A DNA stretch of 64,000 nucleotides from Thalassobacterium sedimentorum. GTDB taxonomy: Bacteria > Verrucomicrobiota > Verrucomicrobiia > Opitutales > Coraliomargaritaceae. The notes below the pieces were generated by a model that was not told where the DNA came from, did not search any database, and saw nothing but the letters and a program-made list of their open reading frames with translations. The stretch is taken from assembly GCF_031127905.1 (NCBI RefSeq), contig NZ_JARXIC010000006.1, positions 62,001-126,000 of the forward strand. The letters run 5' to 3'. Positions 42,821 through 51,470 of the stretch are shown piece by piece; positions within the stretch are counted from its first letter, which is position 1, and each line of letters begins with the position of its first letter. The position numbers and the translations under genes are program-made.

Positions 42821-45483
42821 TATTTCTTCTCCTTCTCTTGTTCAATCATTGCCTCATATCGTTTGAAGAGGTGTTCGAGGCGTTCTTCGTCGGAAGAGAA
42901 GGGTGCCTTGCGGTAAATGCGGTCGACGGTGAGGTCGAGTTGCTGGTGGGCGGCGCGGAGGCCGGCGGGCATCTTGTCGGGATCGTAGAGCTGCGCCATG
43001 GTCTTTTCGGGGTGATTCTCGCGTTGCTGCAGCACTTCCATCACGTGCTCGGTGAGGGTTTGCTTGTGGGCCTCGTTGAGTTTCGGCACGGGGAAGGTGT
43101 TGTAGCAGAGTCCGGCGGAGTAACGTAAACGTTCTTCAAGTCGGCCTGCCACGGCACGCACCCAGGTCATGTGCATGCGCGAGGTGAGGAGGCCGAAGAT
43201 TGTGGGGTTGGCGTCGTAGATGCCAAAGGCTAGATCTGAAATTATCGTTTCGGCGGGAAGAAATGCGATTGGAATATATTCACGTCTTTCTGATGAAACT
43301 TTTGGAATGATTATTGATTGCGCATCATGGTGTCTAATTTCTCCAAAAAGGTGCGGTTGCTCTGCAAGTTTTCGAGTGGCCTCTCTTGTGCTATAGTTTC
43401 GATGTTCTTCTACCAATTTGATACGTTTTCCGATGAAAGAATCCTCTCCAAAATCGGTTGGACTTGAGCCGAGCAACCATAGGCAGGAACGACTTTGACC
43501 ACGGATGAACTCAGCAGATCCAAGGAATTTCCTAACAAATCTAATATTGTTTGGGTCTTCATTTAGTAACTCATTCTTCTCGGTGTCTGATAGAATTAAT
43601 CCACCACCATCATTCGCCATACTTCCGAAAGATAACTCAGGAATGTCAGATAGAAGACGCCTTCTGGATTCTACGTATACATTATGCGCCTCAACTAAAT
43701 ATGGATTAATGTGTTGAACCTCTTTTCGATGAACACCACTGAACAGAAAGTTCTGCTTTTCACCTGAGGATGCGACACCCACCACGACACAAGTGACGCC
43801 GGCATTTCCCTTGGCACTATTGGTCCATTTAAAAGATTTGTGTGCGAAAAAAATCTCAAGGTCATTGCCCAGTAAGTGGGGCCAAATCATCGCAACTTGC
43901 TCGCCTTGGCAAATTGAGTTGGTCGAGACAAAGGCGTAACAGGCATGGCTGCCGCGAATATATTTGGATGCTTTATAGAACCAGCAGGTAATATAATCGA
44001 GACTGTTGACGCCCTTTATTTTTCCAAAAACTGAGGCCATATCAGCCTTGTGCGATTTACTCTGCACACGTGCCCCCAAATACGGCGGATTGCCCAAAAT
44101 ATAAATTTCATCTTCGGCTTCCTTGGGACAAACGTCTTCCCAGTCGATACGGCAGGCGTTGGCGCAAACGATCTTTGCGCCATCTTTTAGCGGCAAGTTG
44201 TCCGGTGCTTGGCCGCAGACTTTTTTCGACTCCAGGTTCATCTGGTGCTCAGTCAACCAGAGGGCGAGCACGGCGGTTTCGGCGGCGAAGTCGCTAATCT
44301 CGATACCGTAGAATTGGCTGACCTTGAGGCCAGATAGCGGAAGTTCGCCCGTGTCCTTTTGTAGCTCACGAAAGATGTCCATCTCCAAGCGGCGCAGCTC
44401 TTTATACGCGATGATCAGGAAATTGCCAGAGCCGCAGGCAGGGTCGAATATTTTGACCTTGGCAATCCGATCCAGCAGACGGTGCAGGGCAGGGGCTTTG
44501 CCCCGTTTGAGGGCAGTCGCTTTTTCGAAGGCCGCTCGGAAATCATTTAGAAAGAGGGGCTCGATCACCTTCATGATGTTGGTGACGGAGGTGTAGTGTT
44601 GACCAAGATTATGACGTTCCTCGGGGTCGATCACCGCCTGAAACATCGAGCCAAAGATGTCGGGATTGATGTCGGACCAGTTGAGTTTGCCCGCCTCAAT
44701 CATCATGCGGCGCGCTTTGATGGAAAACTCAGGAATTGGAAAGTGATCCCGAAATAAGCCGCCGTTGACGTAGGGGAAGTCCTGCAAGTGTTTCGGCAGG
44801 CCGTCACGCGACTTGCGGTCGAGCAGATCGAAGAGTTTGACGAAGAAATCGTGCAGATCCGAGGCATCCGGCGCGGTGTGCGAAGCGATGCTGTTACTGA
44901 CCGCATTCTCGTCAAAAATACCGGTATCCTCGGCAAAGAAGCAGAACAACAGGCGGGCCAGAAAGACATTCATGGCGTGCGGGTTACGCTCGATGAACTC
45001 CGGATTGTGCGCCTTGATGGCGTCAAAGAGCTTGGCCATGCGCTCCGCAGCATTTCGATCCGCAACACTCTCATTGGAGAGCTTTTGCTTTTCCATGCCC
45101 GCCAGTGGCAGGAAGAAGTCGAAATGACTGCCCAGGTCCGCCAGCGCACAGTGCAGCGAATCCGCCGTCTTGCGGTCGAAGGCGACCACGTGCTCGAAAT
45201 CAGTCACGAACAAGAAGCGCGGATCGTGCGACAGCGTGCCTTTGACAGCTTTGAGCGTTTCCAGCGCCTCAAAGAGGTCGTCCGTAGCTGGCGCAAAATA
45301 GAGCTTTTTCTTCAGCAGCAGTTCGCCGTCGTCCTTGGCCAGATTCATTTGGCCCGATTTCAAGCGGGCAATCGAGGCCTTGGGCGTGCCGTAGGCCAGC
45401 AAGAATTCATAAACAAATTCTGCTTGAGAGTGGGAGTTTTGGGCTAAGGCCTGCACATTGGCAGCCACTTCAGAGTAACGCAT
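42820..45483 (-). CDS. MmeI/YeeA-like adenine-type DNA methyltransferase lacking a visible nuclease motif
   Basis: The 887-residue protein has an N-terminal MmeI-type region (1-175), a helical spacer (175-335) and the methyltransferase with motif I FDPACGSGNF (346-355) and motif IV NPPY (465-468). A target-recognition region (about 580-755) and a C-terminal helical tail follow. N6-adenine methylation is implied by NPPY. The PD-ExK nuclease present at the N-terminus of MmeI is not visible: the expected segment reads ELLLKKKLYFAPATDDLF (54-71). Restriction, if any, must come from the helicase and GIY-YIG proteins. DNA for the recognition region (about 43220-43740) is near 40% GC, against 55-65% around it. 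Confidence 0.92.
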   Translation of the reverse strand: MRYSEVAANVQALAQNSHSQAEFVYEFLLAYGTPKASIARLKSGQMNLAKDDGELLLKKKLYFAPATDDLFEALETLKAVKGTLSHDPRFLFVTDFEHVVAFDRKTADSLHCALADLGSHFDFFLPLAGMEKQKLSNESVADRNAAERMAKLFDAIKAHNPEFIERNPHAMNVFLARLLFCFFAEDTGIFDENAVSNSIASHTAPDASDLHDFFVKLFDLLDRKSRDGLPKHLQDFPYVNGGLFRDHFPIPEFSIKARRMMIEAGKLNWSDINPDIFGSMFQAVIDPEERHNLGQHYTSVTNIMKVIEPLFLNDFRAAFEKATALKRGKAPALHRLLDRIAKVKIFDPACGSGNFLIIAYKELRRLEMDIFRELQKDTGELPLSGLKVSQFYGIEISDFAAETAVLALWLTEHQMNLESKKVCGQAPDNLPLKDGAKIVCANACRIDWEDVCPKEAEDEIYILGNPPYLGARVQSKSHKADMASVFGKIKGVNSLDYITCWFYKASKYIRGSHACYAFVSTNSICQGEQVAMIWPHLLGNDLEIFFAHKSFKWTNSAKGNAGVTCVVVGVASSGEKQNFLFSGVHRKEVQHINPYLVEAHNVYVESRRRLLSDIPELSFGSMANDGGGLILSDTEKNELLNEDPNNIRFVRKFLGSAEFIRGQSRSCLWLLGSSPTDFGEDSFIGKRIKLVEEHRNYSTREATRKLAEQPHLFGEIRHHDAQSIIIPKVSSERREYIPIAFLPAETIISDLAFGIYDANPTIFGLLTSRMHMTWVRAVAGRLEERLRYSAGLCYNTFPVPKLNEAHKQTLTEHVMEVLQQRENHPEKTMAQLYDPDKMPAGLRAAHQQLDLTVDRIYRKAPFSSDEERLEHLFKRYEAMIEQEKEKK
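43220..43740. other. AT-rich mosaic segment encoding the methyltransferase recognition domain
   Basis: Hand counts per 60-bp line give about 30-52% GC here (mean near 41%), compared with 53-68% in lines just outside on the left and 53-57% and more on the right. The segment codes for residues of about 580-755, where MmeI-family enzymes keep the target recognition domain. This suggests exchange of specificity by recombination. Confidence 0.6.
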
Positions 45484-45619
45484 GTAAGCAGAGAAGTGGC
45501 TATGTGTCAGATCGTCAATTCAGTCTTTAATCCGAATTTCACAAATTAGACATAATATATATTGTGCGCTAAATATCAGCTTAATTCAGGGGAGCCTGAG
45601 TTGGGCCTTTCAGTGTGGA

Positions 45620-46873
45620 TTATTCAGCCAGCCCCCAGCGCTTGGTGAATGGATAATAGATGAAGACGGCTTTACCGATGACAGCTTTCTCTGGCACGTA
45701 GCCCCAGTAGCGACTGTCGAGGCTGTTGGCAGAATTGTCACCGAGTGCCACAAATTTGCCTTCGGGGATATTGGCTTGCACTCCGGGCCCCGTCATCAGT
45801 TTGGCTGGTGACGCGGCATTTTCACTAGGATACACATAGCCACCATATTCGCCTTCTTGACGAGCATTGCGCCCGTAGGCTTCAACTTCGTCGCGTGGTT
45901 CGCCGTCCACCAGCAAGGCGCCATCTTTGATTTCGATGGTTTCGCCGCCCACACCTGCGATGCGCTTGATGTAGTATTTATCCACGATATTGTCGTGACC
46001 ACCTTCAATGCCTGGGATCTCACGAGTCCGGAAAACAAATGGATCACCCGCTTGTGGGCGTTTGAAATGGTAGCTAATCCGGTCCACGAATAAGGCATCA
46101 CCCAAGGTAATATCAAAACGTAAAATGGAATCCCCTGCCTGTGCCTGGGTATGCAAATCCAGCGCGTAGCCAGTGCCGCCCGATGTTCGAATAAGTTCTG
46201 GCTCAACACCTTCGAAACTATCGAGTAATGTACTCTGCATGTCGAAGTCTGCAGGGACGCGGATCGAATGTGGGACACCGCCCACCAGTATGGTATATTC
46301 TGCTAAAACAGCAGGTAGAATGCCCCATTTCTTGCCCTTTACCTGCTTAAAATAGATACGCATTCCGCCATCATGGGTGGCGGCCATTGGAATCTGAACA
46401 TCACCACTGTTTTGAGCAACCAAGGCTTTATGCCTAGCGCCAAGAGTTAGAAAGCGAAAGGTCTTGGTCAGCGTTGCAGGAGCGTCGTTCTTATCTTCGT
46501 ATAGGACCGCATTCATACCACTATAGGTGGGATACATCGAGTTGGTAGGAATAATGAATGGTTGAAAAAAGAAGGTGCGGATACCAATCACGATGATCGC
46601 AGCGACTAAGGCAACTTCCAGATTATCATTCCAAAAGGTTTTGGGGTACATTTTGCCGCCAATTTTACGCAATAAAGCATCCAGTCGATCCATGGCTACA
46701 GCGAGTGCTTCCGTCTTCGCGGATTGATCACGTATCATACCATCCACTTCGCCGACTGCTTTATCTAATTCAGCAAGACGAGCTTCCGAAATTAAGTCTC
46801 GGCGATAATGAAATACTTTATGCGCCGCTTGCAGCAGTTCCTTAGCGGCCTTTTTCTGTTTTGAAATACTCAC
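45620..46873 (-). CDS. lepB: Signal peptidase I
   Basis: The 417-residue inner-membrane protein has a long basic, helical N-terminus (1-80), one membrane segment (about 85-104) and the catalytic Ser112 in FIIPTNSMYPTY. The general base Lys303 lies in YYIKRIAGVGGE, followed by GDNSANSLDSRYWGYV near the C-terminus (box E). Ser and Lys are about 190 residues apart, against about 55 in E. coli, because of an insertion at about 120-260. It cleaves signal peptides, including those of the many exported proteins here. It is separated from the island by 136 bp. Confidence 0.95.
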   Translation of the reverse strand: MSISKQKKAAKELLQAAHKVFHYRRDLISEARLAELDKAVGEVDGMIRDQSAKTEALAVAMDRLDALLRKIGGKMYPKTFWNDNLEVALVAAIIVIGIRTFFFQPFIIPTNSMYPTYSGMNAVLYEDKNDAPATLTKTFRFLTLGARHKALVAQNSGDVQIPMAATHDGGMRIYFKQVKGKKWGILPAVLAEYTILVGGVPHSIRVPADFDMQSTLLDSFEGVEPELIRTSGGTGYALDLHTQAQAGDSILRFDITLGDALFVDRISYHFKRPQAGDPFVFRTREIPGIEGGHDNIVDKYYIKRIAGVGGETIEIKDGALLVDGEPRDEVEAYGRNARQEGEYGGYVYPSENAASPAKLMTGPGVQANIPEGKFVALGDNSANSLDSRYWGYVPEKAVIGKAVFIYYPFTKRWGLAE

Positions 46874-46933
46874 GGCTTAGAGTTGATAGTCAGTGTCACT
46901 GTTGAGGCTAGCTAATTCTCAAGGTGAAACGCC

Positions 46934-47653
46934 CTATTTTGTATGATCGATCCAAGTGCGCAACTTCTGAACTAATTCTAGCGCATCGGGGCTGTCGCCA
47001 TGCACACACAGTGTGTCTGCTAGCAGTGAAATTGCGGCTCCGTCGCGCGTCGGCCATTTACCAGACTGCTGCCACCGTGTTAAGCGCGCACACGCCTCTG
47101 GCGCTGTAAATACAGCTCCTGGCTCGTCGCGTGGGACGAGTGAGCCGTCTGATAAATAATCGCGATCGGCAAATGCCTCATGCAGCACCCGAATGCCAGC
47201 AGCTTCAGCACGAGCTGCCAAGCGACCATGCGCTAGCGCCATGACTGCGAGTTTCGGACTTTGCCGTAGCAAAAAGTCGATATAAACCGTAGCCAGTGCA
47301 GGCTGCGTTTCGACCGCGTGATAAAGGCTGCCGTGCAGTTTAACGTATTCTGCACAGGTCCCCAGTCGTGCTGCGAGGGCTTGAAATGCGCCCACCTGCA
47401 CCTCTAACAAGCGTTTAAATTCGTGGGCTGTTAGCGAGCAGGGACCGCGCCCACCTGCCGACGGCAGACCTGGGTGTATACCGATGGCGACCTGATACTG
47501 CAGCGCTAACTTTATAGTTGCTTGAGTTTTCTCAGGATTGCCAGCATGGACGCCACAGGCAATATTCGCGGCATCAATAAGAGAAAGAAATTGAGCGGTC
47601 CGCGCCAGTGGCTCGTTTTCACCGAGGTCACAATTGAGAATTATGTCTGCCAT
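46934..47653 (-). CDS. pxpA: 5-oxoprolinase subunit A (LamB/YcsF family)
   Basis: From ATG 47653 the protein has 239 residues. It starts MADIILNCDLGENE, the normal family start; the in-frame ATG 30 bp earlier adds residues not seen in the family. Motifs ANIACGVHAGNPE (about 34-46), GIHPGLP and VKLHGSLYH (about 106-114) are characteristic. With PxpB and PxpC it hydrolyses 5-oxoproline to glutamate using ATP. Its start overlaps the pxpC stop by 13 bp. Confidence 0.95.
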   Translation of the reverse strand: MADIILNCDLGENEPLARTAQFLSLIDAANIACGVHAGNPEKTQATIKLALQYQVAIGIHPGLPSAGGRGPCSLTAHEFKRLLEVQVGAFQALAARLGTCAEYVKLHGSLYHAVETQPALATVYIDFLLRQSPKLAVMALAHGRLAARAEAAGIRVLHEAFADRDYLSDGSLVPRDEPGAVFTAPEACARLTRWQQSGKWPTRDGAAISLLADTLCVHGDSPDALELVQKLRTWIDHTK

Positions 47654-48492
47654 GAGAATGTCAGTTTCGTGCCAGGAACACATTGTGCAAGACGATCCAG
47701 ATCGGTGTCTGCCAAAACCGCAATTTTTGGGTAGCCACCAACAGTAGGCCCGTCGTGCATAGTGATGATTGGTTGCCCATTACCTGGAACTTGAAAACTG
47801 CCGGGGAGCACGGGTTCACTCGCGATCGATGCAGGCACCTCCAGCACCAGACCTTCTAAACGATAGCCAGTGCGGTCAGACCGAGTGGACACACTCCACT
47901 CATTGGTAATAAATTGCTGCTGCGCAACGGAACTGAAGGAAGTAAACTGTGGACCTCGATACAATTTCAAGTGAATTTCTTGTCCTGGAATATGGGACTG
48001 CTGATCACGTGCAATACGCCGCGCAACTGCCTGCGGAGTGACTATTGTGGGTTGCGCGCCCTGCGACATGATGCGGCTGCCAGCTTGAATCGGTAGTCCC
48101 ATACCATTTCTCACATCCACCGCAACACTCCCCAGCCATGAATCCGCCTGTACTCCTCCAGGCAATGCGAGATAACTATAGCGCCCAGTAGCTTTTTTAT
48201 CAAAAATCAATCGCTGACCGGCTGCGACAGGTTGCGCGCAACCTGTCGCAAAATCACTGCAAAAATCCCCTCCCGCCAGTGCTAACCACATATCTTGGAG
48301 TATTTGTATCTTGGCACCTTGTTGTACGATTTCCAACAATGGAGCTTCTGGCGCATTGCCCAGTAGCGTATTTGCCAAAGCCATCGAGCGAGCGTCCATC
48401 GCCCCACCCGCTGGCACTCCATAACGTCGCCAACCGTGACGCCCCCCGTCTTGTAGCGAAAGCCCGGATCCGCATGCCAGTATCTCAATCAC
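47641..48492 (-). CDS. pxpC: 5-oxoprolinase subunit C (KipA-like)
   Basis: The 283-residue protein has the biotin-dependent carboxyltransferase-like fold. LQDGGRHGWRRYGVPAGGAMD (split as LQDGGRHGWRRY and GVPAGGAMD, about 15-35) and the C-terminal MHDGPTVGGYPKIAVL match the family. It overlaps pxpB by 4 bp and pxpA by 13 bp, forming a compact pxpBCA operon. PxpB and PxpC together phosphorylate the substrate for PxpA. Confidence 0.94.
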   Translation of the reverse strand: MIEILACGSGLSLQDGGRHGWRRYGVPAGGAMDARSMALANTLLGNAPEAPLLEIVQQGAKIQILQDMWLALAGGDFCSDFATGCAQPVAAGQRLIFDKKATGRYSYLALPGGVQADSWLGSVAVDVRNGMGLPIQAGSRIMSQGAQPTIVTPQAVARRIARDQQSHIPGQEIHLKLYRGPQFTSFSSVAQQQFITNEWSVSTRSDRTGYRLEGLVLEVPASIASEPVLPGSFQVPGNGQPIITMHDGPTVGGYPKIAVLADTDLDRLAQCVPGTKLTFSWQT

Positions 48493-49142
48493 AGTCGTCC
48501 TTTCGGTTGAAAACGCACTTGATCCCCCGGAGAGAGTGAAAAAACTTCACGGGCACAAGGTCGCACCGCACGTGCGGTAGCAAGATCAAATAGTTGAAAG
48601 TCCGTATGTCCCAAAATATGCCAGCCACCTGGACTAGCCACCGTATAAATGCCAGCATGTGGACCACCAATTGCCACCGAACCAGGTTCAATTCGGTTGC
48701 GCGGCGAGCGCCGACGATCCAAGTGCAAACGAGGGTCTAAGCCCTGCAAGTAAGGAAATCCCGGACTAAAGCCAAGCATGTGAACGGAATAAATCGACTG
48801 ACAATGCAGCTCGACGACCTCTGCTACAGTCAATCGACAAGCGTCAGCAATGGCTTCCAAATCTTCCCCATTATAGTCTACTGGCACTGTATAGCTACGA
48901 GCGCCTGGAGGCAGGCTGGGAGCGCCCTCTGCTGCGGATAGGTGCTTTGCCAGGCAATGTTCCGCCCAGACTTGAGCACTATCCACACAGATTCCAATGA
49001 GCAAGAGGCTGTCGTAGCCCACCACATACTCCTGACAGTGCTCAGGTAGATGTCGCGTTAGCGAATGAAGTAAACAGCTACGTTGCTGCGCGTTTAACGA
49101 TGCGAGTAACACACCGCGATCTCCATACGGCTGAACAATCAT
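48489..49142 (-). CDS. pxpB: 5-oxoprolinase subunit B (KipI-like)
   Basis: The 217-residue protein has a start with PYGDRGVLL (4-12), the core motif VPVDYNGEDLEAIA (about 87-100) and GFSPGFPYLQGLDPRL (about 124-139), followed by PAG-like GGPHAGIYTV and GGWHILGHT. This is the PxpB/KipI pattern. It is the first gene of pxpBCA, 4 bp after the beta-helix gene, so transcription probably starts upstream of that gene. Confidence 0.94.
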   Translation of the reverse strand: MIVQPYGDRGVLLASLNAQQRSCLLHSLTRHLPEHCQEYVVGYDSLLLIGICVDSAQVWAEHCLAKHLSAAEGAPSLPPGARSYTVPVDYNGEDLEAIADACRLTVAEVVELHCQSIYSVHMLGFSPGFPYLQGLDPRLHLDRRRSPRNRIEPGSVAIGGPHAGIYTVASPGGWHILGHTDFQLFDLATARAVRPCAREVFSLSPGDQVRFQPKGRL

Positions 49143-49146
49143 AAGT

Positions 49147-49836
49147 CTAGTCGGTGCGTGGTGCTTTCAAAATCGGTTGCTTCAGGTACGCAATTGTGTT
49201 TTGAGCCAATGTCCCACGAAACGGCATGGCCGGCATCACCAATGCTCGCTGCCCCAGAATCGAACCGGGGTTAAGCACCGCGTTGCACCCGACTTCCGCA
49301 TGATCGCCAATGAGTGCCCCCAACTTACGGAGCTCCGTCGTTTGCTTGGATCCGTCCATTAAGGTAACAGGAACCAGTGACTGATCCAAGCGCAAGTTAG
49401 AACAAATGACTCCCGCACCGAGGTGTGCGCGGTTGCCTAAAACACTGTCGCCCACATAACTGAAATGCGGCACTTGCACAGCGTCCAGTAATAGACAATT
49501 TTTGAATTCGCATGAATTTCCAAGCACACAGTTCTTACCAGCAATCACATTTCCACGAATATAAACGCCCGCTCTGAGCTCGCAGCCCTCCGCGATGTAA
49601 GCAGGCCCTTGAATGGAACCAAATGCGGGTAGTTGAACACTGGGATGGATATATACATCTCCTTTAATTTCTAAACCAACAGGCCTCTCTGCAGGAAGTA
49701 CCTTGGTGCTAAAATCATAATTAGCCAAGGCTTGCTTAATCAAAGGAACCCACTCCCAAGGTGCCAATTCAGGGGTGAAGACCGCCTCGAACGGTAGGGA
49801 TTTTGGGAATTCAAATAATTCGGATGCAGTGAGCAT
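49147..49836 (-). CDS. Left-handed beta-helix (GlmU-C-like) protein
   Basis: From ATG 49836 the protein has 229 residues; the longer frame to 49959 adds an unlikely N-terminus, and GGTGA lies just upstream of the chosen ATG. Hexapeptide repeats from about 65 (IHPSVQLPAFGSIQGPAYIAEG) to 200 form a left-handed beta helix like the acetyltransferase half of GlmU. There is no nucleotidyltransferase domain. The pattern KNCVLGNSCEFKNCLLLD and HLGAGVICSNLRLD resembles sugar-nucleotide enzymes. An acyl- or nucleotidyl-sugar role is plausible; substrate unknown. Confidence 0.8.
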   Translation of the reverse strand: MLTASELFEFPKSLPFEAVFTPELAPWEWVPLIKQALANYDFSTKVLPAERPVGLEIKGDVYIHPSVQLPAFGSIQGPAYIAEGCELRAGVYIRGNVIAGKNCVLGNSCEFKNCLLLDAVQVPHFSYVGDSVLGNRAHLGAGVICSNLRLDQSLVPVTLMDGSKQTTELRKLGALIGDHAEVGCNAVLNPGSILGQRALVMPAMPFRGTLAQNTIAYLKQPILKAPRTD

Positions 49837-50087
49837 TTCACCAAGCAAGTCAAAATCAAGGAGCTGGCGAATCAAAAATGAAAAGCAGCTGCACGGGGCA
49901 AACTTACTGTACTTTGGAGTGACATGGGCTGTCACCCGGCCTTCTCCCCCCGCCTTCACTGCCTGCTGCCCATTGAGTGCAACTCGCCCCTCCCCACCAC
50001 GATTCCTTTACGAATTCCCCATTTCGTTGTGGATTTACTGAAAAAGACACGTAAGTTGCGCTGTTACTCTTTTGAAAAATATAGACC
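49837..50087. promoter_or_regulatory. Divergent intergenic region with a small hairpin
   Basis: This 251-bp gap separates two divergent transcripts. GTGACA (49919-49924) and TGTCAC (49930-49935) form a 6-bp inverted repeat around TGGGC. On the + side, TTGCGC (50056-50061) and TATAGA (50080-50085) are 18 bp apart but would start transcription at the hflX start codon, so they are doubtful. Confidence 0.3.
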
Positions 50088-51383
50088 GTGCACGACGTTA
50101 AAGAAAGACCCACCGTAGTAGAACGCGCCATGTTAATTGGCGTGACGCTCCCTGATGACACCCCCACAAATACCCGTAGCTTACTCGATGAACTTCGCGA
50201 ACTAGTGGACACTCTAGGTTTCGGAATCATGCATGAGCGCATGGTATCCATTCGCAAGCCTCAGGCGAAATTGCTGGTTGGTTCGGGGAAGGCCCTTGAA
50301 CTGATCGAAGAAGCAAAGGCCTATGATTGCGATGTGATTATTTTTGATAATGAGCTGACCCCAGCACAACAACGCAACTGGGAGCAGCTTGCTGAAGATA
50401 AAATCCTAGTGATCGACCGCCAAGAGGTCATACTCGATATTTTCGGCGATCGCGCACAAACCAAGGAAGCCGTGTTACAAGTGGAGCTTGCACGCCTGGA
50501 GCACAATTTACCACGCCTCAAGAGCGCGTGGACGCACTTGAGTCGCCAACGTGGCGGTGGCTCCATGCAGCGCGATGCGGGGGAAACGCAGCTCGAATTG
50601 GACCAACGCATGGTGCGCACTCAAATAACTCGGGTGAAGCGCGAGCTGGAAGGTGTGATCCAGCACCGTGAAACACAGCGTAAGAAACGTATGACTGTGC
50701 CGGTGCCAACCTGTGCAATCGTTGGCTATACTAATGCTGGCAAATCCTCCTTGCTGAATAAATTAACCAATTCCAGCATTCTCGCGGAGGATAAACTGTT
50801 TGCAACTCTGGACCCCACTTCACGTCGCTGCCCACTCCCTTCCGGGCAGCCTTTAGTGATTACAGATACCGTCGGTTTTGTGCGCAACCTGCCTCACCGT
50901 TTAGTAGATGCCTTCAAGGCCACCTTGGAAGAGGCCATCGTATCAAATTTCTTAATACATGTATTGGATGTAAATAGTCCCGAAGTCGATGCCCACGCGG
51001 CAACCACTTTGTCCGTGCTTAAGGAGCTCGGCGCCAAGGACAAAAAAATCATCACTGTATTCAACAAGATTGATGCGCTGTGGGATGAAGAAACCAAAGA
51101 TGACCTGGCACTACGCTTTCCAGAGGCCCTCTTCATCAGCGCGCACACCGGAGATGGTCTGGATGCATTACAAGATCGGATGGAAGCGATTATCGAGGCT
51201 GATTTTGCACAGCTACGGCTGATGATACCACATGAGCGTTATGATCTGGTGGCCCGGCTGCACCGTGAAGGTGGGGTTCGCAAAGAAGAAGCCCGGGATG
51301 AAGGCACCTACCTGGTCGGCTCGGTACCAGAGCGTATGATGTCAGCATTACAGCCTTATGTGCTACACGAATCCGAAGCTTGA
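50088..51383 (+). CDS. hflX: HflX ribosome-associated GTPase
   Basis: The 431-residue protein uses GTG 50088; the resulting DVKERPTVVERAMLIGV start is typical of the family (ATG 50130 is the alternative). The N-terminal HflX domain contains KLLVGSGKALEL and IIFDNELTPAQQRNW, then the coiled coil with RGGGSMQRDAGETQLELD. The G domain has G1 GYTNAGKSSL (about 211-220), G3 DTVGFV and G4 NKID. HflX splits stalled or idle 70S ribosomes under stress. Confidence 0.96.
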   Translation: MHDVKERPTVVERAMLIGVTLPDDTPTNTRSLLDELRELVDTLGFGIMHERMVSIRKPQAKLLVGSGKALELIEEAKAYDCDVIIFDNELTPAQQRNWEQLAEDKILVIDRQEVILDIFGDRAQTKEAVLQVELARLEHNLPRLKSAWTHLSRQRGGGSMQRDAGETQLELDQRMVRTQITRVKRELEGVIQHRETQRKKRMTVPVPTCAIVGYTNAGKSSLLNKLTNSSILAEDKLFATLDPTSRRCPLPSGQPLVITDTVGFVRNLPHRLVDAFKATLEEAIVSNFLIHVLDVNSPEVDAHAATTLSVLKELGAKDKKIITVFNKIDALWDEETKDDLALRFPEALFISAHTGDGLDALQDRMEAIIEADFAQLRLMIPHERYDLVARLHREGGVRKEEARDEGTYLVGSVPERMMSALQPYVLHESEA

Positions 51384-51470
51384 CTCAACTCAGGCTAGTT
51401 GCAGGGGGTGACATTCCAGCGACCTGTCGGGTTGATTTGAGTGTGGCTTGATGGATGCTTGCGAAAGGCG

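Larger units (their letters stand above)
36081..45483 (-). other. Accessory defence island: methyltransferase, reverse transcriptase, helicase, GIY-YIG nuclease
   Basis: All genes run on the - strand, flanked by malQ and lepB. Order of transcription: MmeI-like methyltransferase, reverse transcriptase, DUF4326, DUF4326 remnant, DUF3800, truncated AlbA/RecG-like fragment, SF2 helicase, GIY-YIG protein. No integrase, transposase or tRNA is present and I found no attachment-site repeat. GC content changes sharply inside the island: about 55-65% in most of the methyltransferase ends, about 40% in its recognition region and in the reverse transcriptase. This is what stepwise assembly would leave. 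Confidence 0.7.

Noticed and set aside
44788-45447. Open frame of 219 codons on the + strand opposite the methyltransferase
   Set aside because: It mirrors the methyltransferase N-terminus in GC-rich DNA and shows no family features.
50056-50085. Promoter for hflX
   Set aside because: The spacing fits, but the predicted start falls at or after the GTG start codon favoured by family similarity.
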